A stretch of 11,188 bases of DNA from Streptosporangiaceae bacterium (GCA_030040475.1 JASHTQ010000621.1:1-11188), one strand, 5' to 3'; counted from the first letter of the stretch, positions 1 through 6,788 are shown. The notes: a model not told the origin generated them from the sequence alone. Made by a program: numbers and translations.

Positions 1-35
1 TCCGTCTTCCGCGGGCTGTCGTAGTCGGTAGCCAT
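1..35 (-). CDS. DUF4193 family protein, N-terminal fragment (cut by window edge)
   Basis: Only the first eleven codons lie in the window. Read on the minus strand from the ATG at 35 they give MATDYDSPRKT, followed by GA, which must encode Asp or Glu. This is the nearly invariant opening of the small (about 100 residue) actinobacterial DUF4193 proteins, such as M. tuberculosis Rv2699c, which carry a cysteine pair near the C-terminus; their function is unknown. A GGAG ribosome-binding site at 43-46, with a 7-nt spacer, fixes the start. The gene lies downstream of the phosphatase on the same strand with a 97-nt gap, so it may have its own promoter. The call rests on a short peptide, but that peptide is distinctive. 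Confidence 0.8.
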   Translation of the reverse strand, partial: MATDYDSPRKT

Positions 36-134
36 CTGAGTACTCCATCCCCCTTCATCCGTAGTGCGCATGTCGCTGCGCGGTTGTAACGCTTTCAAGG
101 CCGTAGTTGTGCCCGATTCCGGCGGGGAATTCTG
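36..134 (-). promoter_or_regulatory. Intergenic region upstream of the DUF4193 gene, probable promoter
   Basis: This 99-nt gap separates the phosphatase stop codon from the DUF4193 start. On the minus strand it holds TTGAAA (98-93), a fair -35 box, but only a poor -10 (CGACAT, 75-70) at 17 bp spacing, so the promoter assignment is tentative. The heptamer CCGTAGT (plus strand) occurs at 59-65 and 101-107, exactly 42 bp apart, and could be a pair of protein-binding sites. I see no convincing terminator hairpin. Confidence 0.35.
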
Positions 135-1076
135 TCACGTTCGCGCCCGGCGCACACGCGGCACGCCGATAACTCCTGACACATCCCGTTCTGGGCCAGC
201 TAACCCGCCCTGTCCCTGACTACGCGGCCCGTCCCGTTCCGGGTTCAGGCTGCCGAGAAAAGCCTCGAGCTGCCGGTACAGACCCGGCCCGGCGGCAACC
301 GTCATGGCGGGGCTCTCCGCGCGGCCGTCCAGCCCGCCGACAAGCGCACCCGCCTCGCGGGCGATCAGCCCGCCCGCCGCATAGTCCCAGTAGTTCAAGC
401 CGCGTTCGTAGAACCCGTCGAGCCGCCCGGCGGCGACCGAGCACAGGTCAACCGCGGCAGAGCCGCCGCGCCGGATGTCCCGTACGTGCGGCAGCAGCGC
501 CGCGGCCACCTCGCCCTGCACCCGCCGCCGCTCGGCGGCGTATCCGAACCCCGTTCCGACAAGGGCCTGGCTCAATGCCACGCCGGTGTTGCAGTGCAGC
601 GGCCCGACATCGCCGTCGCGGTGCAGCCAGGCGCCGCCGCCCGCCGTGGCGGTGAAGGTCTCGCCATGGCGGGGAACCTCGACCACGCCGGCGACCACCG
701 TGCCGCCCACCTCGGCGGCGATGGACACCGACCAGTCCGGCAGGCCGTACAGGTAGTTGACGGTCCCGTCCAGAGGGTCCACAACCCACCGCACTGCCGC
801 CGACCCGGCCTCGCCCGGCAGGTCTCCCCCGGTCTGGCCGCCTTCCTCGCCGAGCACCGTGTCGGCGGGCCTGACCGCCCTGATGTGCCCGGTGATCAGG
901 GCCTCAGACTTCCTGTCCATCTCCGTCACCACATCGGTGGGACTGGACTTGACCTCGACGACATCCGGCCGCCCGTCCCTGCGCCACGACGCGAGCAGAC
1001 GCCCCGCCGCGGTCGCGGCCTCCCGCGCGATCCGCAGCAGCTCCCCGGGATCGGCGTTCTCCGGCGCCCCGCTCAT
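135..1076 (-). CDS. Inositol monophosphatase family protein (SuhB-like)
   Basis: This is a 313-residue Mg-dependent phosphatase of the IMPase/SuhB family, which hydrolyses inositol 1-phosphate or related sugar and nucleotide phosphates in the cytoplasm. The family motifs are all present: Lys43 and Asp48 in the loop VEVKSSPTD, GEEGG at 76-80 with the metal-binding Glu, DPLDGT at 100-105 with both metal-binding Asp residues, and WDYAAGGLIAREAGA from 230 with metal-binding Asp231. The last 35 or so residues (from about 278) are rich in Gly, Arg and Pro, lie beyond the catalytic fold and look disordered. The ATG overlaps the ferrochelatase TGA in an ATGA junction (1073-1076), so the two are probably translationally coupled. 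Position beside a DUF4193 gene recalls M. tuberculosis suhB (Rv2701c). The exact substrate (inositol phosphate, histidinol phosphate, PAP or fructose bisphosphate) cannot be read from the sequence. Confidence 0.93.
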   Translation of the reverse strand: MSGAPENADPGELLRIAREAATAAGRLLASWRRDGRPDVVEVKSSPTDVVTEMDRKSEALITGHIRAVRPADTVLGEEGGQTGGDLPGEAGSAAVRWVVDPLDGTVNYLYGLPDWSVSIAAEVGGTVVAGVVEVPRHGETFTATAGGGAWLHRDGDVGPLHCNTGVALSQALVGTGFGYAAERRRVQGEVAAALLPHVRDIRRGGSAAVDLCSVAAGRLDGFYERGLNYWDYAAGGLIAREAGALVGGLDGRAESPAMTVAAGPGLYRQLEAFLGSLNPERDGPRSQGQGGLAGPERDVSGVIGVPRVRRART

Positions 1077-2149
1077 GTCCGCCCACGACCCTCGGCCGCG
1101 GGCCGCCGGGCCGCAGGCTGCGCGTACCGGCAGCAGTCAGCCGGGCACTCCTGGCTCGGTACCCCCTGGCTGCCGAGCGCGGCGCTGGGAACTCCGGTCA
1201 TCCGCTCCCGGACAAGCTCGGTGACCATCGCCGCGAACCTCGGATGAGCCCCGGGGGTTGCGGCGCGCGCGAACGCCACGCCGAGGGACTCCGCGGCCTG
1301 CGCGGCCTCGACGTCGAGGTCGTGCCTGACCTCCATGTGGTCGGAGACGAAGCCGGCCGGGATCACGACCACCGCCCGTGTTCCCGACTTGGCCAGGTCG
1401 CCGATGTGGTCCCGGATATCCGGTTCCAGCCAGGGCTGCGACGGCGGGCCGCTGCGGCTCTGGTAGGCGAGCGTCCACGGATGCCTGCCACCGCCCGTCC
1501 GCTCCGCGATCAGACGCGCGGCCTCGTTCAGCTCGGCCACGTACCTGCCTCTTCCCCCGGCTCGCCCGGGTCCGCTGGCCTCCGCCATCGCGACCGGCAC
1601 GCTGTGCGCCGTGAACACAAGGTGGGCATCGTCCCGCACGTCGGCGGGAAGCGTCGCCAGGGCGTCTGCCGCGGCGCCGGCGAACGGCTCGATGAATCCC
1701 GGATGGTTGTAGTACCGCCTGATCTTGTCGATCCGGGGAGCGCCGGGGCCGGCCGCGGCGCGGGCCTGCTCGATGTCGTCCAGGTACTGCCTGCAGCCGG
1801 AGTACGAGCTGTAGGCGGACGTCACGAACGCGACGGCACGCCGCACGCCGTCGGCGGCCATCGCGCGAACCGTGTCGGTCAGGTACGGCGTCCAGTTCCG
1901 GTTTCCCCAGTAGAGGGGAAGCGAGAGGCCGCTCGCGGTCATGCCGGCGCGCACCGCGGCGAGCAGGTCCCTGCTCTGCTGGTTGATCGGGCTGACCCCG
2001 CCGAACGCGTAATAGTGCTCGGCCACCGCGGCCAGCCGTTGCGGCGGCACGCCACGCCCGCGGGTGACGTTCTCCAGGAACGGCATGACGTCGTCGGGGC
2101 CTTCCGGGCCGCCGAACGAGACGAGCAGGAACGCGTCGTAGGCCGGCAT
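1073..2149 (-). CDS. hemH: Coproporphyrin III ferrochelatase (HemH/CpfC)
   Basis: The enzyme inserts Fe2+ into the porphyrin ring; in Actinobacteria the family works on coproporphyrin III in the coproporphyrin-dependent haem pathway (gene also called cpfC). From the ATG at 2149 the product has 358 residues. It opens with YDAFLLVSFGGPEGPDDV and carries GGVSPIN, the catalytic His182 in FTAHSVP, and SDHMEVRHDLD (265-279) with the conserved Glu273. Cys119 and a C-terminal group Cys335, Cys339 and Cys340 (ECPADCC) are the likely ligands of a [2Fe-2S] cluster, as known for actinobacterial ferrochelatases. A 14-residue basic tail follows. The start is uncertain: an in-frame TTG at 2161 adds four residues. 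A GGAGG lies just 1 nt before the ATG, too close for good pairing, and no ribosome-binding site precedes the TTG. The gene leads a coupled operon with the phosphatase and diverges from an MFS gene. Confidence 0.95.
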   Translation of the reverse strand: MPAYDAFLLVSFGGPEGPDDVMPFLENVTRGRGVPPQRLAAVAEHYYAFGGVSPINQQSRDLLAAVRAGMTASGLSLPLYWGNRNWTPYLTDTVRAMAADGVRRAVAFVTSAYSSYSGCRQYLDDIEQARAAAGPGAPRIDKIRRYYNHPGFIEPFAGAAADALATLPADVRDDAHLVFTAHSVPVAMAEASGPGRAGGRGRYVAELNEAARLIAERTGGGRHPWTLAYQSRSGPPSQPWLEPDIRDHIGDLAKSGTRAVVVIPAGFVSDHMEVRHDLDVEAAQAAESLGVAFARAATPGAHPRFAAMVTELVRERMTGVPSAALGSQGVPSQECPADCCRYAQPAARRPAAEGRGRT

Positions 2150-2305
2150 GCCTCCATCCAACCAGCAACGGTGCCATGCCAGCCCCGGGGACGACCTTAC
2201 GAAGACCGCCGTGGCATCCGAGCTCCGTGCTGGCGGGCCGCGAGGGGCTCGAAAACCCGCTTGACTGGTTGCGATAAGGTGGTGGTTTGTGGGGCAGAAC
2301 GGCCG
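2150..2305. promoter_or_regulatory. Divergent promoter region between ferrochelatase and MFS genes
   Basis: This is the largest intergenic gap of the window (156 nt) and must drive genes in both directions. A TAAGGT hexamer, fitting the actinobacterial -10 form TAnnnT, lies in the correct orientation for each gene: 2275-2280 on plus (in CGATAAGGTGG) and 2199-2194 on minus (in CGTAAGGTCG). Neither has a good -35 at 17-18 bp. A TTGACT at 2261-2266 on plus is only 8 bp from the plus hexamer and cannot pair with it as a standard promoter. Predicted leaders would be about 19 nt for the transporter and about 38 nt for the ferrochelatase. Assignment is by motif only. Confidence 0.35.
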
Positions 2306-3592
2306 ATGACGGATCTTCGCGAGGACCGTTCCCCGGCCAGCCTGCTGGCCCGCCCGCTCCGCCCGTACGCGGAGGTCCTGCGGCTTCCCGGCGCCTGGCG
2401 GTTCTCGGCGGCGGGCGTCATCGGGCGGATGCCGATGTCGATGTTCGGGCTCGGTACCGTGCTGCTCATATCGGCGGGCACCGGGAAGTACGGCGTGGCG
2501 GGCACCGTGTCAGCGGCGGGCTCGCTCGGCTACGCGTTCACCTCGCCGCGGGTAGCCCGGCTGGTAGACGCGCGGGGCCAGCGGCGCGTGCTGCTCCCGC
2601 TGGCCACGGTTTTCGCCCTGGCTACCGCGATGCTCATCGCCGCCGTCCAGTTCCGGCTGCCGATCTGGGCGTTCTTCGTCCCCGGGGCGGTGGCAGGCGC
2701 GACGATGCCGTCGCTTGGCGCCATGGTCCGGGCCAGGTGGAGCGTGCTGCTTGGCGGATCGCCGCGGCTGCATGCGGCCTTCAGCCTCGAGTCCGTCGCC
2801 GACGAGGTGTGCTTCGTGATCGGCCCTGCCGCCGTGACGCTGCTGGCCACCGAGGTGTACCCCGCCTCAGGAGTCGGCATCGCCGCCGCGCTCTGCCTGG
2901 CGGGGACACTGTGGTTCGCCGCGCAGCGCGGCACCGAGCCCGCCATCGTCCGGCCCGCGGCCGCCCCCGCGCAGCCCGGTACCCGCGACGGTCGGCGCCC
3001 CCGCGGGCTGCGGGCCGCACGGCGCGGCTCCCCGGCTCCCGCGCTCGTCGTGCTGGTTCCCGTGTACATCCTGCTCGGCTCGATGTTCGTGTCGGTCGAC
3101 CTGAGCACGGTCGCGTTCGCGCAGCACTTCGGGCATAAGCCGCTGGCCGGCTTCATCCTCGGCACGTACGCCTTCGGCAGCCTGACCGGCGGTCTGTGGT
3201 ACGGGTCCAGGCAGTGGCGGGCACCGGTGGAGAACAGGTTCGCGCTGACCCTCACGCTGACCGCGGGAGGCGTCGCCACGTTCTGGGCTCAGCCGAACCT
3301 GCTGACCCTCACCTGCGGGCTCTACCTGTGCGGGCTCACGATCGCGCCGACCCTCATCGGCGGTTTCAGCCTGCTCGAGGCGCAGGCCGCGCCCGGCCGC
3401 CGCACCGAGGCGATGTCCTGGCTCAGCAGCGGCATCGCGGTCGGCGGGGCGGTGGGCGCGTCGGTGGTCGGATTCATCATCGACTCCGACGGCCCGCGGG
3501 CGGGCTACGTGTTCGCCGCCTGCTGCGGCGCCGCCACCGCCGTGACCTGCCTGCTCGGCCTGCGCCGCCTGCGCCCGCCGGCCGGCGGGTAG
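2306..3592 (+). CDS. MFS transporter
   Basis: This 428-residue integral membrane protein of the major facilitator superfamily probably exports or imports a small molecule by proton coupling; the substrate is unknown. Hydrophobic segments fall into two blocks of about six (residues 33-205 and 245-420), separated by a Pro/Arg/Ala-rich cytoplasmic loop at 206-243. After TM2 the stretch SPRVARLVDARGQRRVL (81-97) is a degenerate MFS motif A. An acidic patch, SLESVADE (160-167), lies before a membrane segment and is conserved in this actinobacterial subgroup as I recall it. The ATG at 2306 is preceded by GGGG at 2291-2294, a weak ribosome-binding site; an in-frame GTG at 2282 would add eight residues. 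The same frame is open back to 1244 opposite the ferrochelatase, but that part reads as Arg/Pro/Gly-rich antisense. The gene ends 3 nt from the convergent transglycosylase stop. Divergence from ferrochelatase does not by itself prove a haem or porphyrin substrate. Confidence 0.88.
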   Translation: MTDLREDRSPASLLARPLRPYAEVLRLPGAWRFSAAGVIGRMPMSMFGLGTVLLISAGTGKYGVAGTVSAAGSLGYAFTSPRVARLVDARGQRRVLLPLATVFALATAMLIAAVQFRLPIWAFFVPGAVAGATMPSLGAMVRARWSVLLGGSPRLHAAFSLESVADEVCFVIGPAAVTLLATEVYPASGVGIAAALCLAGTLWFAAQRGTEPAIVRPAAAPAQPGTRDGRRPRGLRAARRGSPAPALVVLVPVYILLGSMFVSVDLSTVAFAQHFGHKPLAGFILGTYAFGSLTGGLWYGSRQWRAPVENRFALTLTLTAGGVATFWAQPNLLTLTCGLYLCGLTIAPTLIGGFSLLEAQAAPGRRTEAMSWLSSGIAVGGAVGASVVGFIIDSDGPRAGYVFAACCGAATAVTCLLGLRRLRPPAGG

Positions 3593-3595
3593 CCC

Positions 3596-4747
3596 TCAGC
3601 CGCTGCGTGCGTACTCGCTGGCGAGCGCGAGGACCTCGTTGACGTACCAGGTCGCGTGGTTGTAGGCGAAGATCGCCGCCGGGAGGGTAGCGCTGCTTCC
3701 TGCGCCTGCGGCGCACAGCAGGCGCGCGGCCGAGGGCACCGCGTCCAGCGGGTTCATGATCTGGGGCGGGCCGGCCGGGCCGAAGCCGTCGATACCCCAC
3801 TCCGCCCAGGTGGACGGCAGGAACTGCATCGGGCCGAGGGCGCCCGCGCTTGACGGCCCGTCGTTGGCGCCGTCACCGCTCTCGATCTCGGCGATGGCGG
3901 CCAGCACGGTCCACGACATGCCCGGGCAGTACTCCGCGGCGGACCGCTTGAACAGGTCCAGGTAATCGGCGGGCGCTCCGGCGGGGACGTCCGTGGCCAC
4001 CGGCAGGTTGCCCGCGGTCGCCAGCGAGTACGACACCAGGTTGACCACCTGGCCGCGCCTGCCGACGACCGACTGGACCTGTGTCTTCAGCGCGGCAAGG
4101 TTCGCTTCCGGCGCGTTGATCAGCACCGCGAAGTTCTTCGCCAGCCCCAGCTGCGCGGACCGGGTCAGGTTCACCACCGCGTCCGCGCCCGGGATGCTCA
4201 GCGCGGTCGGGCCGCCGAACGGCACCTGCTGGTCGGTAGCGGCCGAGACCCGGTAGGAGTTCCCCGCGCTCAGGTGCAGCCTGCCGGCCGCCGCGGCGGT
4301 GCTGACCAGCTTGCCCTGGCTCAGGTCCGACCAGACCGCGGCCGAGCCCGCGGTGGACAGCGGGGTCCAGGGCCTGAACGCCTGCGGCGAGACGCCGAGC
4401 ACGTTGGCGCTCGCGCCGTTGACCGTCACGTTCCCGCCGTCGACGGGAAGCACCGCCCGCACCCCGCTCAGCTTGGTGATCTTGGCCAGCTGCGCAGCGG
4501 TGATCCCGCCTGGCACCGCGGCGATCAGGTCGGGCACGTACAACTGCCGCGGGGCGGCGGTGACCGCCGGAGCCTGGGAGTCCGACGCCCGGGGCGAGGC
4601 GGCGGAGACGTGCGAGGCTCCGCCATGGGCGCCGGGGGTGGTTTCCCTGAAGGCGGCCGGAACGGCGAAGGCCGCGGTCCCGGCTAGGCTCAGGCTGGCC
4701 GCGGCGGTGACCATCGCCTTCGGGCTGGGACGGGACGGGAACCTCAT
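3596..4747 (-). CDS. Secreted lytic transglycosylase with N-terminal MacB/FtsX-like domain
   Basis: This 383-residue exported cell-wall enzyme would cleave the glycan strand of peptidoglycan. Residues 1-32 form a signal peptide (basic MRFPSRPSPK, then a hydrophobic Ala/Leu stretch ending near AFAVPA). A Ser/Ala/Pro linker runs to about 67. Residues 70-240 look like the extracytoplasmic domain of MacB/FtsX-type permeases: a VxAVxPVDGG strand, NVLGVSPQAFRPWTPL, then LVSTAAAAGRLHLSAGNSYRV. Residues 262-381 are an SLT-type transglycosylase domain with catalytic Glu289 in EIESGDG, SSAGALGPMQFLPSTW, MNPLDAV and a terminal AYNHATWYVNEVL. Cys274 and Cys345 may form a disulfide. I chose the ATG at 4747 because it directly starts the signal peptide; the frame remains open to 4960, but upstream it crosses the promoter and the mrp start. 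The SLT assignment is firm; the N-terminal domain is a fold-level resemblance. Confidence 0.88.
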   Translation of the reverse strand: MRFPSRPSPKAMVTAAASLSLAGTAAFAVPAAFRETTPGAHGGASHVSAASPRASDSQAPAVTAAPRQLYVPDLIAAVPGGITAAQLAKITKLSGVRAVLPVDGGNVTVNGASANVLGVSPQAFRPWTPLSTAGSAAVWSDLSQGKLVSTAAAAGRLHLSAGNSYRVSAATDQQVPFGGPTALSIPGADAVVNLTRSAQLGLAKNFAVLINAPEANLAALKTQVQSVVGRRGQVVNLVSYSLATAGNLPVATDVPAGAPADYLDLFKRSAAEYCPGMSWTVLAAIAEIESGDGANDGPSSAGALGPMQFLPSTWAEWGIDGFGPAGPPQIMNPLDAVPSAARLLCAAGAGSSATLPAAIFAYNHATWYVNEVLALASEYARSG

Positions 4748-4841
4748 CAATCGCACAATGTATAAGACGATATAGGGCCGCCTACGCCAACAGAAACCCC
4801 GGGCGGCACCTAAAAGATCTTGATCTAGCAGGGGAATGCGC
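4748..4841. promoter_or_regulatory. Divergent promoter region between transglycosylase and mrp genes
   Basis: This 94-nt gap contains an AT-rich pocket (4750-4775) unusual for the window. On the minus strand TATACA (4764-4759) is a good -10 hexamer ending 11 nt before the transglycosylase ATG. No Shine-Dalgarno sequence separates them, so that transcript may have a leader of only a few bases. A TTGGCG on minus (4790-4785) is a possible -35 but with a 20-bp spacer. On the plus side the segment 4810-4828 holds GATCT twice within an imperfect dyad (CTA...TAG), possibly an operator, just before the mrp ribosome-binding site. No experiment is implied by any of these calls. Confidence 0.4.
4830..4834 (+). 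promoter_or_regulatory. Ribosome-binding site that decides the mrp start
   Basis: AGGGG lies 7 nt before the ATG at 4842 but only 1 nt before an in-frame ATG at 4836. The spacing favours the second ATG, which removes the two residues Met-Arg. Confidence 0.6.
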
Positions 4842-5690
4842 ATGTCGGACAGTTCGGAACGGGTACCGGTCATCGCGGTGGCGAGCGGGAAGGGCGGCGT
4901 GGGCAAGACCACGGTCGCGGTGAACATGGCCCTCGCGCTGGCCGCGCAGGGCCACCGCACCGGCCTGGTCGATGCCGACTTGTACGGTCCCGACGTGCCG
5001 CGGATGATGGGGCTGCGGCGGCAGGCCGAGGCATCTCACGTCACCCTGTTCGCCCGGCCCGGTGCGCCGGACTCGCGCCTGCAGACCGTCAGCAGGCACG
5101 GGGTGCAGCTCGCGTCGGCCGCCTTCCTGCTCGGCGAGAACCAGGGCCTGGCCATCCACGGCGGCATCGCGCAGCTGCTGGTGCGCAGGCTCATGTCCGA
5201 TTCGGACTGGGGCGGCCTTGACTACCTGGTCCTGGACCTGCCGCCGGGGACCGCGGACATCCCGCAGTTCGTGTTCGCGCTGGCCGGGCGTCCGTTGTGC
5301 GTGCTCGTGGTGGTCACCCCGCAGGTCATCGCGCATCAGGACGCCCGCAGGCTGATCGGGCACCTCGGGCCGAGGGGGCGCGGGCGCTCGGTGATAACCG
5401 ACATCGCCGGGGTGGAGAACATGAGCGGCCAGGTCTGCCCGAGCTGCGGCCAGACGACGCCGTTGTTCCCTTCGGCGCCCGAGCAGGAGAGCATCTGGGG
5501 CCTGATCCCTCGCCTGGCCAGCATCCCGTTCAGCCACCGGGCCGCGCGGGACGCCGACGACGGGCAGCCCGTGATGGTCACCGGCGCCGTCCCCGAGCAG
5601 GTCGCGGCCTACCGGCTGGTCGCCGAGCAGGTCCGGGAGCGGCTCGCGGAGCCGCCGTCAGACGAGCGGGCCGAAACGGATGTCGGGTGA
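4842..5690 (+). CDS. Mrp/ApbC-type P-loop ATPase, Fe-S cluster carrier (short form)
   Basis: This 282-residue cytoplasmic ATPase belongs to the Mrp/NBP35 (ApbC) family, which binds a bridging [4Fe-4S] cluster and passes it to target apoproteins. The deviant Walker A GKGGVGKTT is at 16-24, with the signature lysine. It is followed by DADLYGPDVPRMMG (44-57), the Walker B-like LVLDLPPGTAD (129-139), VTPQVIAHQDARR (158-170) and VENMSGQVCPSC (191-202), whose Cys199 and Cys202 are the expected inter-subunit cluster ligands. The usual actinobacterial Mrp of roughly 380 residues begins with a MIP18/DUF59 domain of about 90 residues; here nothing precedes the P-loop except seven polar residues, and the upstream gap is too small to hide that domain. 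It could therefore be a second Mrp paralogue. The tail is Glu/Asp-rich. The 3' end overlaps the convergent AlkZ-like gene by 33 nt. MinD/ParA identity is unlikely given the CxxC and GPDVPRMMG. Confidence 0.9.
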   Translation: MSDSSERVPVIAVASGKGGVGKTTVAVNMALALAAQGHRTGLVDADLYGPDVPRMMGLRRQAEASHVTLFARPGAPDSRLQTVSRHGVQLASAAFLLGENQGLAIHGGIAQLLVRRLMSDSDWGGLDYLVLDLPPGTADIPQFVFALAGRPLCVLVVVTPQVIAHQDARRLIGHLGPRGRGRSVITDIAGVENMSGQVCPSCGQTTPLFPSAPEQESIWGLIPRLASIPFSHRAARDADDGQPVMVTGAVPEQVAAYRLVAEQVRERLAEPPSDERAETDVG

Positions 5691-6788
5691 GGCGTCCGGC
5701 GCGCAGAAGCTGAGCACGCGCTCGGCCTCTGCGGCCAGTTCGGCACGCTGCCGCGGCGGCCCGAACAGCTCGATGGTCAGCGTGGCCGTGCGGCGGCCCC
5801 GGGCCACCCGCCACATTCCGGCGACGAACCCGTCGATAAGCACCGCCCCGGGAACGACGCCGTTGACGGTGTAGAACCGCTTGGTGCTCGCGGCGCTGAT
5901 GACACGGGACCGGTCGGCATGCGAGAGCACGAGGTTGTCGAACTCGGCAACCAGCCGGACCGGCGCGGGCACGTCGCCGCCCGGGCGCGGCGCCGATGGC
6001 ACGTCGAACAGCTCGGATCCGCGCTCGTCGGTGAAGGTGACGAGGGAGGGCCTGAGCCGGTCGAGCACCGCCCCCAGGCCGCTCAGCCTGGACCAGGCAG
6101 CCACGTCCCTTGCCGTGGCCGGGCCGAACGCGGCCAGGTACCGCAGCACGAGGTCGTCGAGGCCCGGCTCCGTCCGCGCATCTCCCGGCCGGAGGTCCAG
6201 CCACGCCTCCGCCGACGTGTGCCGTGATGTCCCGGCCCGGCCCCAGACGGCGCGCGGCGGCACCTGCACGAGCGGCACGAACGCGCGCACCGCCTGCGCC
6301 AGGTCGCCCGGCCGGTAATCCGGCCACGTCCGCGCCAGCGCCAGGCCGAGCTCGCCGAACGTCATCGGCTCGGACTCCACCAGGGCGCGGCCCGCCGCGG
6401 CGAGCGCTGCCCGGTCCACCCCTGCCAGGTGCCTGCCATGCGCATTGTGCATGCCGCGCTCGATCGCCGGCTGGAGCAGGCGGCGCAGCGGCAGGCAATC
6501 GCGGGCGGAGACCAGGTGGATGGTGCCGCGCATCAGCGCGATCCTGACCACGCTCCGGTCGGTGAGGCGCGCGGCCAGGTCTTCGGGGCGGAACCCGTCC
6601 AGCCTGGAGAGCAGGCCGTAGTAGGGCGGGAACGGCGCCTGCGCCTGCAACCCGACCAGGTGCTCGATGGTCTGGATGACCCGCGCGGCGCGGCCGGGCT
6701 CGCCGGCGGGCAGCAGCTGCCTGTCGAGCAGCAGCTGCCTGCTGAGCAGGGCGCGGTTGGTGGCCCGCAGGCTCAGCGTCTGCGTCAT
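5658..6788 (-). CDS. Winged-helix DNA-binding protein of the AlkZ/YcaQ (HTH_42) DNA glycosylase family
   Basis: The 376-residue product belongs to the HTH_42 (formerly DUF1006) family of tandem winged-helix proteins. Characterised members, Streptomyces AlkZ and E. coli YcaQ, are DNA glycosylases that release alkylated bases and unhook interstrand crosslinks. The diagnostic LVGLQAQAPFPPYYGLLSRL lies at 44-63, with Gln48 and Gln50 matching the catalytic QxQ motif of AlkZ. Further family blocks are ALMRGTIHLVSARD (84-97), RYLAAFGPATARDVAAWSRL (216-235) and LVAEFDNLVLSHADRSRVI (279-297). The ATG at 6788 shares one base with the TGA of the upstream DUF2079 gene (TGATG), so it is the second gene of a coupled pair. 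It has its own partial internal duplication near the N-terminus (6711-6746). Family assignment is strong; glycosylase activity and target lesion are inferred, since many members are of the untested, non-AlkZ subgroups. Confidence 0.88.
   Translation of the reverse strand: MTQTLSLRATNRALLSRQLLLDRQLLPAGEPGRAARVIQTIEHLVGLQAQAPFPPYYGLLSRLDGFRPEDLAARLTDRSVVRIALMRGTIHLVSARDCLPLRRLLQPAIERGMHNAHGRHLAGVDRAALAAAGRALVESEPMTFGELGLALARTWPDYRPGDLAQAVRAFVPLVQVPPRAVWGRAGTSRHTSAEAWLDLRPGDARTEPGLDDLVLRYLAAFGPATARDVAAWSRLSGLGAVLDRLRPSLVTFTDERGSELFDVPSAPRPGGDVPAPVRLVAEFDNLVLSHADRSRVISAASTKRFYTVNGVVPGAVLIDGFVAGMWRVARGRRTATLTIELFGPPRQRAELAAEAERVLSFCAPDASPDIRFGPLV
6711..6746 (-). repeat. Two tandem copies of an 18-bp unit inside the AlkZ-like gene
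   Basis: The plus-strand unit CAGCAGCTGCCTGTCGAG (6711-6728) is followed at once by CAGCAGCTGCCTGCTGAG (6729-6746), 16 of 18 bases alike. It is in frame and encodes LLSRQL followed by LLDRQL (residues 14-25), in the first helix ahead of the QAQ motif. A small slippage or duplication event is the simple reading; helix-favouring Leu codons could also produce it. Confidence 0.6.

Noticed and set aside
101..130. Possible terminator hairpin after the phosphatase gene
   Set aside because: The GC-rich complementarity is only about 3-5 bp with no T run, no better than expected in this composition.
486..1247. 253-codon open frame on plus
   Set aside because: It is antisense to the phosphatase and lacks any family motif; the phosphatase frame shows all metal-binding motifs.
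1244..2305. Open frame on plus running in frame into the MFS gene, which would give a 782-residue protein
   Set aside because: It lies opposite the ferrochelatase, whose motifs are unmistakable, and its translation is Arg/Gly/Pro/His-rich with no recognisable domain. High GC keeps the antisense frame free of stops.
4748..4960. Upstream extension of the transglycosylase by 71 residues
   Set aside because: It runs through the divergent promoter and mrp start and would bury the signal peptide.
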